The notes under the pieces were generated by a model, which worked only from the letters and a program-made list of their open reading frames with translations, searched no databases and was not told the origin of the DNA. DNA of 42,946 nt, from the NCBI GenBank assembly GCA_031287735.1, contig JAITSO010000029.1, positions 1 to 42,946 on the forward strand, written 5' to 3'. Each line of letters starts with the position of its first letter. Within the stretch, counting starts at the first letter, position 1. This DNA is from Elusimicrobiota bacterium. GTDB lineage: Bacteria > Elusimicrobiota > Endomicrobiia > Endomicrobiales > Endomicrobiaceae. Positions 37,801 through 42,946 of this stretch are shown one piece after another. Made by a program: the position numbers and the translations under genes.

Positions 37801-39888
37801 CTATGTGCCTATTTTTAAAAAATTCCCAAATTGATAAATTATAAAAGAAATAACCCACGCCGCTATCGTATTTCCCACAACAAGCAAAGCCAACCACTTA
37901 TATTTAGAACCGGTTTCTCTAAAGAATACGGAAACCGCAGCTATGCAAGGAACATAAATCAAACAAAACATTAAAAAAGTTATAGCTTTTAACGGAGACC
38001 ACGTTTTGTCTTTTGCAATTTTTTCTTTCAGCGGCTCGGCATTTTCAGGATCAACTTCTCCAAGTGAATAAACAGTTCCTAAAGTACTTACCACAACTTC
38101 TTTTGCGACGAGTCCTGCAACTAATGCAATAGCTTTATCGCCGTCCATTCCTATTGGTTTTACAATTGGCGACAATGCTTTACTCAAAGAGCCTAAAAAA
38201 CTTTGTTGCATTTGTACAGCTGCATTTTCTTCTTGCGAAATAATAGGATTTTCTTTAGCTTTAGGGTATGTAAAACCTGCCCACATAAGAATTGATATAA
38301 GCACTATAATTGACCCGGCTTTCTTAATATACATCCAACCTCTTTCCCACATTTTCAGCAAAAGACCTTTCAACGTGGGCAAATGATAAGGCGGTAGTTC
38401 CATAACAAAATGAGATGGCTCACCTTTTAATATCGTTTTACCCAATATCTTTGCAGCTACCAGAGCAATGCAAACGCTTAAAACATAAAAAATAAACATC
38501 ACATTAGCTTGTTGCGGAGGCTTAAAAAATGCACCTATAAATAGTGAAAATACCGGCAATTTGGCGCCGCATATCATAAAAGAAACAGCAAACATTGTTA
38601 TAAATCTGTCGCGTTTTGAATCAAGCGTTCTAGCCGCCATAAAGCCCGGCACAGCACATCCGTTTGTAGAAATCATCATCGGCAAAAAAGATTTCCCGTG
38701 TAACCCAAATTTATTCATTACCGCATCCATTACAAATGCAGCTCTTGCCATATAACCCGAATCTTCAAAAAAAGCAATCGCAAAAAACATAAATAGCACA
38801 AGAGGAAAAAAGCCTAAAACTCCGCCAACTCCGCCAATAATTCCATCTACAATTAAAGACTGTATTGGTCCTTCAGGAATTGCACCGCCTGCTATTGCAC
38901 CTAACCATTCAAAGAAAGCTTCAAGCCAACCAACCACAGGTTCTGACACTGTAAATGTAAACTTAAATATAAAATACATAACAACCGCAAAAATAGGCAA
39001 TCCTAAAATTCTGTTTAAAACAAATTTATCTATGAACTCTGAAATATCGGTTTTATTGCTGTTAATATCTTTTACTACAGTTTTTACAACGGAATTTGCA
39101 AATCCATATCGGCTTTCCGCAATTTTTGTTTCAGCAGTTTCACTAAAATGTACTTCGAGATGCTTTCTGCTTTTCTGAACTTGCGATAAAATTTCATTGC
39201 AATTTGGTGCTTTTTGAATTTTTTTTAAAGCAGCTTCGTCATTATCTAAAAGTTTTACGGATAACCAATTTTTTGGAAGTTTAGATAATTCATTATCTTT
39301 TTGCGTTAAATTTTCAATTTTATCCATTTCATTTTTTATGTCATCGCCATAATCCACTTTAGCTGTTTTGCTTGCGTGATTTTCTTTTCCGTGATTTTCA
39401 ACTATGCAGTCTAACAGATTATCAATCCCTATTTTTTTATTCCCTACTAAAGAAACAACTGGTATACCAATAAGTTTAGAAAGTTCTTGCTCGTCAACTT
39501 TTTGTCCTTTCGTCTCTAAAATGTCGACCATATTTAGGGCAAGTATTAAAGGAATGTCTAATTCGGCAAGTTGAGTAAATAAATACAAATTTCTTTCAAG
39601 ATTAGAAGCATCAACAACGCACACAACACCGTCAGGCTTATCGTTTATAATAAAATCTCTTGCGACAACCTCATCTTCAGAATATGCTGAAAGGCTATAA
39701 GTTCCCGGTAAATCTACAAAAATAATATCGTTGTTCTTATAAGTTTTAAAACCTTCTTTTTTTTCTACAGTAACACCAGGGTAGTTTCCAACATGTTGAT
39801 TGGCACCTGTCAAAGCATTAAAAAGTGTGCTTTTGCCGCAATTAGGATTTCCGGCGAGCACTATAACAATTTTCTTACTTTCACTCAT
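37801..39888 (-). CDS. feoB: Ferrous iron transport protein FeoB
   Basis: This membrane GTPase of 695 residues imports Fe(II). The G domain has AGNPNCGKSTLFN (G1), VDLPGTYSLS (G3) and LALNMVD (G4), followed by a helical GDI-like region (about 170-290). The membrane part carries two gate repeats, each with a Cys near the pore: TNGCAVPGFMAAR and SFMICGAKLPVFSLF. The first gate has Asn-Gly-Cys-Ala where Gly-Cys-Ser/Asn is more common. The final helices end at LKIGT with no long Cys-rich tail; that function may be supplied by the separate small peptide downstream. The ATG overlaps the FeoA2 stop and has GGAGG 9 nt upstream. Confidence 0.96.
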   Translation of the reverse strand: MSESKKIVIVLAGNPNCGKSTLFNALTGANQHVGNYPGVTVEKKEGFKTYKNNDIIFVDLPGTYSLSAYSEDEVVARDFIINDKPDGVVCVVDASNLERNLYLFTQLAELDIPLILALNMVDILETKGQKVDEQELSKLIGIPVVSLVGNKKIGIDNLLDCIVENHGKENHASKTAKVDYGDDIKNEMDKIENLTQKDNELSKLPKNWLSVKLLDNDEAALKKIQKAPNCNEILSQVQKSRKHLEVHFSETAETKIAESRYGFANSVVKTVVKDINSNKTDISEFIDKFVLNRILGLPIFAVVMYFIFKFTFTVSEPVVGWLEAFFEWLGAIAGGAIPEGPIQSLIVDGIIGGVGGVLGFFPLVLFMFFAIAFFEDSGYMARAAFVMDAVMNKFGLHGKSFLPMMISTNGCAVPGFMAARTLDSKRDRFITMFAVSFMICGAKLPVFSLFIGAFFKPPQQANVMFIFYVLSVCIALVAAKILGKTILKGEPSHFVMELPPYHLPTLKGLLLKMWERGWMYIKKAGSIIVLISILMWAGFTYPKAKENPIISQEENAAVQMQQSFLGSLSKALSPIVKPIGMDGDKAIALVAGLVAKEVVVSTLGTVYSLGEVDPENAEPLKEKIAKDKTWSPLKAITFLMFCLIYVPCIAAVSVFFRETGSKYKWLALLVVGNTIAAWVISFIIYQFGNFLKIGT

Positions 39889-40364
39889 AGTTTCTGTCCT
39901 CCGTTGGTTACTAAAATATTTTCAGCTATTTTGTTACTCAAAGCTAATTTTGAACCTTTAATTTCAATCATAACGCTTCCCTTCATCCCGGAATTACTTA
40001 CAACCTTAACATCTTCACCTGGGATAAATCCCATTTCTAATAATCTGTGTCCTAAATTTTCATCAGATGAATAATGGACGCAGACAAATTTATACAACCC
40101 AAGTTTTACGCAATTTAAAGATGCTACCCCATCATAACTGTGGTGCTGGAAAGCATTATGACAAAAATGTTTTATGTGATGTCGATGGGTATCGCTATGT
40201 TGATCGCAAACAACATTACAGAAATGTTCGTGATGAGTATGTTGATGATGTTTGTGTTGATGCCAAGTTTTGCAGTTATTGTCTTTTTCAAAATGAACAT
40301 CGCAACATTTGCGATGAAAATTAAATAAGCGGTGCTTAAAATAATGTCTTATTTTTCTAAACAT
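39885..40364 (-). CDS. FeoA protein with His/Cys-rich N-terminal extension
   Basis: This protein of 159 residues has two parts. Residues 1 to about 80 are extremely rich in His and Cys: I count 20 His and 6 Cys, with clusters such as WHQHKHHQHTHHEHFC and HRHHIKHFCHNAFQHH. Residues about 84-155 are a FeoA/SH3-like domain (LGHRLLEMGFIPGEDVKVVS, then GSVMIEIKGSKLALS). FeoA normally acts in the cytoplasm on FeoB and is about 75-85 residues, so the extension doubles its size. No signal peptide is visible. The start at 40364 has GGAGG 9 nt upstream and sits at the stop of feoA. Metal storage, delivery or sensing is inferred from composition only. Confidence 0.85.
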   Translation of the reverse strand: MFRKIRHYFKHRLFNFHRKCCDVHFEKDNNCKTWHQHKHHQHTHHEHFCNVVCDQHSDTHRHHIKHFCHNAFQHHSYDGVASLNCVKLGLYKFVCVHYSSDENLGHRLLEMGFIPGEDVKVVSNSGMKGSVMIEIKGSKLALSNKIAENILVTNGGQKL

Positions 40365-40365
40365 T

Positions 40366-40605
40366 TCATTGAACCTCCACATCTATAGCATCAGCTTCGT
40401 TCTTTCTTAAACTCAAAGAATAATTGCGAATGGTAATTTCGATAGGGTCGCCAAGCGGCGCGAGTTTTTTTACCTTTATTTTACAGCCTGAAACACAGCC
40501 CATATCCAATAATTTTTTTTTCAAAGAACTGGCGCCGCTTATAACGCTTTTTATTGTCCCTTCATCTCCTTGCTTTAATTTACTTAAACGTTTAATTTCT
40601 GCCAT
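40366..40605 (-). CDS. feoA: Ferrous iron transport protein FeoA
   Basis: This is a single FeoA domain of 79 residues, normal for the family. It begins with IKRLSKLKQGDEGTIKSVIS, followed by LKKKLLDMGCVSGCKIKVKK and the APLGDPIEITIRNYSLSLRK strand pair. It is thought to assist FeoB through an SH3-like contact. GGAG lies 7 nt before the ATG. It is first in feoA-feoA2-feoB-small peptide, directly behind a promoter that overlaps a DtxR-like palindrome. Confidence 0.93.
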   Translation of the reverse strand: MAEIKRLSKLKQGDEGTIKSVISGASSLKKKLLDMGCVSGCKIKVKKLAPLGDPIEITIRNYSLSLRKNEADAIDVEVQ

Positions 40606-40645
40606 TGCTGACTCCTCTTTGATGTCTTATTAGTTTCAACAAAGT

Positions 40646-40662
40646 ATTTTAGATTAAACTAA
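40646..40662 (-). promoter_or_regulatory. feo promoter -10 with DtxR-like operator
   Basis: On the minus strand the palindrome TTAGTTTAATCTAA (40662-40649, 12 of 14 symmetric) has the TTAGxTTAAxCTAA layout typical of DtxR/IdeR-type boxes. It overlaps the -10 element TAAAAT (40651-40646); the -35 is poor (TTTAAC, 17 bp upstream). The predicted start is near 40639. A bound repressor would block the polymerase. The neighbouring dtxR gene is the obvious regulator. Confidence 0.6.
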
Positions 40663-40670
40663 CTTTGGGT

Positions 40671-40701
40671 TAAAAAACACAGCCGAAATAAATACGGCTG
40701 T
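40671..40701 (-). terminator. Intrinsic terminator after dtxR
   Basis: On the minus strand ACAGCCG (40701-40695), a 9-nt loop and CGGCTGT (40685-40679) form a perfect 7-bp GC-rich stem followed by GTTTTTT. It separates the dtxR transcript from the feo operon. It is the only clear intrinsic terminator I found in the window. Confidence 0.8.
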
Positions 40702-40712
40702 AACTAGTGATT

Positions 40713-41168
40713 TTATATATTTAGGTAGCTCTGCAATTTTTTTACTTTAATCTTTTTATCAAGAATATGTTCTTTTAAAAACAGAAACAACTTCTCCAAT
40801 CTGCAAATAGTGTCTGAGCTTACAGAATGTTCTATTTCACAAGCTTCTTTTAGTGCCAATTCGCTATCCACAAAAAGAACTTCAGTCAAAAATTGATACA
40901 AACTATCATGTTTTCTTTGAACTTCTTGAGCAACCTTTTCGCCTTCCGCAGTTAAATCCACATATCCATAATTTTCATGAATGACAAGTCCAATCTCTAC
41001 CAAAAACTTAACCGCAACATTTACGCTCGAACTTTTTATTTCAAGTTCTTTTGCTATATCGCCGATGCGTGCATATTTTTTCTTTTTTTTTAAAAGAGCA
41101 ATAGTTTCAATATAATCTTCCAGCGCCGAAGTCAGTTTGCTAAAATGTTCCATCCTTTTAGTACTCAT
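40713..41168 (-). CDS. DtxR/MntR-family metal-dependent repressor
   Basis: This protein of 151 residues pairs a winged helix (LEDYIETIALL, ARIGDIAKELEIKSSSVNVAVKFL, LIHENYGYVDLT-like wing) with a metal-binding dimerisation domain (RKHDSLYQFLTEVL and KEACEIEHSVS). The metal residues are mixed: Asp and Glu of DYIE resemble MntR, while the Cys of ACEIEH matches DtxR/IdeR, so Fe(II) and Mn(II) are both possible. There is no SH3 domain, as in short family members. The start at 41168 (MSTKRMEHF) is supported by a promoter at 41209-41237 that rules out the longer frame. It probably controls the feo operon next to it. Confidence 0.88.
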   Translation of the reverse strand: MSTKRMEHFSKLTSALEDYIETIALLKKKKKYARIGDIAKELEIKSSSVNVAVKFLVEIGLVIHENYGYVDLTAEGEKVAQEVQRKHDSLYQFLTEVLFVDSELALKEACEIEHSVSSDTICRLEKLFLFLKEHILDKKIKVKKLQSYLNI

Positions 41169-41208
41169 ACCGTATCCCACCCAAAAAACTATCCAAAACT
41201 TGAAACTG

Positions 41209-41237
41209 ATTGTAACTTTTTCAGCACACTGTGTCAA
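41209..41237 (-). promoter_or_regulatory. Promoter for the DtxR-family regulator gene
   Basis: On the minus strand TTGACA (41237-41232) is followed by 17 bp and TACAAT (41214-41209). The predicted start is near 41202, about 35 nt before the ATG at 41168. No DtxR-like palindrome overlaps it, so autoregulation is not evident. Confidence 0.75.
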
Positions 41238-41300
41238 AAAACGCTAACTTCCAAAAACAAAATCAAAGCATAAAGCAAGAATTCTGTATAACACAAATAC

Positions 41301-41894
41301 TTATTTTGAATACTCTATAAACTTAGTCAAAAACGACAAGAACCCAGCATTAACTAATTGTATCCAAAAATTATCATTAATTTTCCAATTTATAGACTCT
41401 ATCAGGGCTGCAGCAAATGCACCCAAAAAAGCAAATTTTAAATTAAAGATACAAGCTCCAACTATAAAACAAGCAATGAAGCAAGCCGAGCTACCCTCCA
41501 AAGTTTTGCCTGAATAAATTTTATGCCTTCCAAAAGTTTTCCCTATAAGAGCTGCCAGTGCATCGCCAAAAGCCAAATATAGAAAACTTGCAAAAACAAT
41601 ATATTTATCCGGAAATACCAGAATTGTAAGAAAAGCCCCGCTTAAGGTGCCAAGCAAGCCACTCACTCTATTTGCTTCCTCAGGTCTATAAAAACCCTTA
41701 AATTTTTCTTTAAAAAAATCATTAAAAGCTATAAATTTCAATCTCAAAAACTCTAGAATAGAAACTACCACCAACGCAACGGCAAGACTGCAAAGAATAG
41801 TGATTTTTCCGGCATAGAAATAACCGAAAGCATATGTGAGAATAAGTAGGTGAAAAACCTTCCTTTTTATCTCGTCTTTTGGAAAGCTGTCCAT
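41301..41894 (-). CDS. Polyprenol/phytol kinase-like membrane protein
   Basis: This integral membrane protein of 197 residues has about six hydrophobic segments. It resembles the CTP-dependent dolichol/phytol kinase group (also related to CDP-diglyceride synthases): the loop FGDALAALIGKTFGRHKIYS followed by GKTLEGSSACF is the family signature. Such enzymes phosphorylate long-chain isoprenoid or diacylglycerol alcohols; the substrate here is unknown. Near the N-terminus, DEIKRKVFHLLIL is also typical. The ATG at 41894 lies 28 nt inside the M50-like gene, with GGAG about 10 nt upstream. The two membrane proteins are therefore co-translated. Confidence 0.78.
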   Translation of the reverse strand: MDSFPKDEIKRKVFHLLILTYAFGYFYAGKITILCSLAVALVVVSILEFLRLKFIAFNDFFKEKFKGFYRPEEANRVSGLLGTLSGAFLTILVFPDKYIVFASFLYLAFGDALAALIGKTFGRHKIYSGKTLEGSSACFIACFIVGACIFNLKFAFLGAFAAALIESINWKINDNFWIQLVNAGFLSFLTKFIEYSK

Positions 41895-42556
41895 ATTTCC
41901 AGTACTCCATTGTATATAAATTCATAAACTGAGTATACGTTTAGAATCACCTGAAAAAACAACTCAGGTAGCTCTATAATATTTGGAGTTGCAATACCAA
42001 ACAAAATGGAAAAAACAACAGTGTTAATCGCTACAATGACCACATAAGAAAACAACACGCCATAAATTCTCAAATCAGGCTGTTCTATGGTCAAAACGTA
42101 GATTGTTAGAGCAACATGGAATGAAATAGTAAAACCTATAAGGAAAAGAAAATATCCATAAAAAGGCACAACGTTTATAAAGCAGCTTAATAAAATGTAC
42201 ACCACCAATGCAGCAAAAGTATATATCGGAAAAAAATAAGGTGATAGTGTTATCCATAAATTGTTTTTCGTTAAAACGACACTCCCAGAATTTTCATTTA
42301 CATTAAATTTTTTTATTTGTGCTCCACTTAGAATTCCAGCAATCGCGTGCGAAAGCTCATGACCAAAAATATAAGTCTTTAGTGGTCTGTAAAGTAAAAT
42401 TTGAACAAACGCATAGGCAAAAACACCTAGCCAAAAAGGAATCTGAACTCCAGCTTTAACAGATATCGAGCGCAAAAATAAACCTACAAAAGAATAACCT
42501 GCTGCCAAAACTGCCGGCAAAGCAACTACAGCAAAAACATTTCTTAAAAAATTCAT
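41867..42556 (-). CDS. M50-type membrane metalloprotease-like protein
   Basis: This membrane protein of 229 residues has about six hydrophobic helices. FGHELSHAIAGILSGAQ (HExxH at 66-70) supplies two zinc ligands and the catalytic Glu. Later SPYFFPIYTF and QPDLRIYGVLFS resemble the M50B-like group, where an Asp in a Q-x-DL context could be the third ligand. It lacks the classic NPDG motif and a PDZ domain of site-2 proteases, so its substrate is unknown. AAGGA lies 6 nt before the ATG, which overlaps the stop of the preceding, frameshifted gene. It overlaps the kinase-like gene downstream by 28 nt. Confidence 0.75.
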   Translation of the reverse strand: MNFLRNVFAVVALPAVLAAGYSFVGLFLRSISVKAGVQIPFWLGVFAYAFVQILLYRPLKTYIFGHELSHAIAGILSGAQIKKFNVNENSGSVVLTKNNLWITLSPYFFPIYTFAALVVYILLSCFINVVPFYGYFLFLIGFTISFHVALTIYVLTIEQPDLRIYGVLFSYVVIVAINTVVFSILFGIATPNIIELPELFFQVILNVYSVYEFIYNGVLEIWTAFQKTR

Positions 42557-42946
42557 TTTTTGTCCTTAATTTTAGATAAGCATGCTACCATTTTTTCTAA
42601 GCTGTTAGCATCAAAACTATCCCAAGTTATGCTTTTTTGCTTTCAACAATTTGCTTTATTGCTTTTTCACTATTTCCGTTTTAACCATTGCTCTTGGGTT
42701 TCAATTGTTCTCTGTGTGTGCTCAAAATTATCGCAAACCCACTCTACTTTTTCCCTTATTGTTTTAAATGCTTCTTGACCATATAAACGCTCGTCTATCA
42801 CATCAAAAGGAGTTTTGCCACACGTTTCTTCAAAATTTGCAACTTCAGCGATATCATACACATCTAAATTGTCACCATACGGCTTGTTTTTTTCTAACCA
42901 TTTAAAGTTTTTTGTTCCATCATAACACATGCCAGTCATTATTCTT
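42553..42946 (-). pseudogene. Frameshifted gene of unknown function, 5' end outside window
   Basis: The frame entering from the right edge reads as protein (FKWLEKNKPYGDNLDVYDIA, TPFDVIDERLYGQEAFKTI) and stops at 42670 after EQWLKRK. A second frame continues naturally from the same A-run (NGNSEKAIKQIVESKK), and a third continues from the next A-run (TWDSFDANSLEKMVACLSKI) and ends in a TGA overlapping the M50-like ATG. Adding one A in each of the two homopolymers (near 42682 and 42629) restores one continuous C-terminus. I do not recognise the family. The breaks may be real slippage mutations or sequencing errors in A-runs. Confidence 0.5.

Overview
The window is a low-GC bacterial chromosome segment made almost entirely of housekeeping genes, mostly on the minus strand. 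Gene content and the look of the proteins suggest an uncultured or host-associated bacterium of the Elusimicrobiota, most like the termite-gut Endomicrobium group. That assignment is recognition by eye, not a database result. Several degraded or interrupted genes fit a lineage that is losing genes. No rRNA, tRNA, CRISPR array, insertion sequence or prophage gene was seen.

Layout. (1) 1-12935, minus: a fused rpo/str operon, rpoB-rpoC-rpsL-rpsG-fusA-tuf, with a strong promoter before rpoB and a second one between rpsL and rpsG. (2) 13315-15930, minus: aroB, a two-ACT-domain GcvR-like protein, peptide deformylase and a CoA-binding protein. (3) 16032-17935, minus: a restriction-modification pair, an N4-cytosine-type methyltransferase with a decayed staphylococcal-nuclease-like tail and an MjaI-family endonuclease. 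(4) 18020-22252, minus: nadK-recN-splB, where splB carries an in-frame TGA before a protein-like C-terminal tail and nadK is preceded by a gene remnant. (5) 22453-23613, plus: agmatine deiminase with an unusual leader. (6) 23737-28805, minus: the division operon ddl-ftsQ-ftsA-ftsZ-pgeF, with a strong promoter and a leader holding two mutually exclusive hairpins. (7) 28908-32342, plus: ispF-cysS-rlmB-rluA-like. (8) 32439-37309, minus: nusB-ligA-xseA-xseB, then a lone trpA. (9) 37669-41237, minus: an iron module with a DtxR-family regulator, a terminator, a DtxR-like operator, feoA, a second FeoA protein with a His/Cys-rich extension, feoB and a 40-residue FeoB-associated peptide. (10) 41301-42946, minus: a polyprenol/phytol-kinase-like membrane protein, an M50-type membrane protease and a frameshifted gene cut by the window edge.

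How they fit together. Regions 1, 7 and 8 supply transcription, translation, isoprenoid precursor, tRNA charging, rRNA modification and DNA repair. Region 6 couples cell-wall precursor synthesis to septation. Region 9 is a self-contained ferrous iron uptake circuit. Four promoters share TTGACA, a 17-bp spacer and TACAAT or TATCAT, which gives a clear picture of the main sigma-factor consensus. The most unusual items are the His/Cys-rich FeoA protein in a DtxR-controlled feo operon, the methyltransferase with a dead nuclease fold, the interrupted splB, and the alternative hairpins in the ddl-fts leader.
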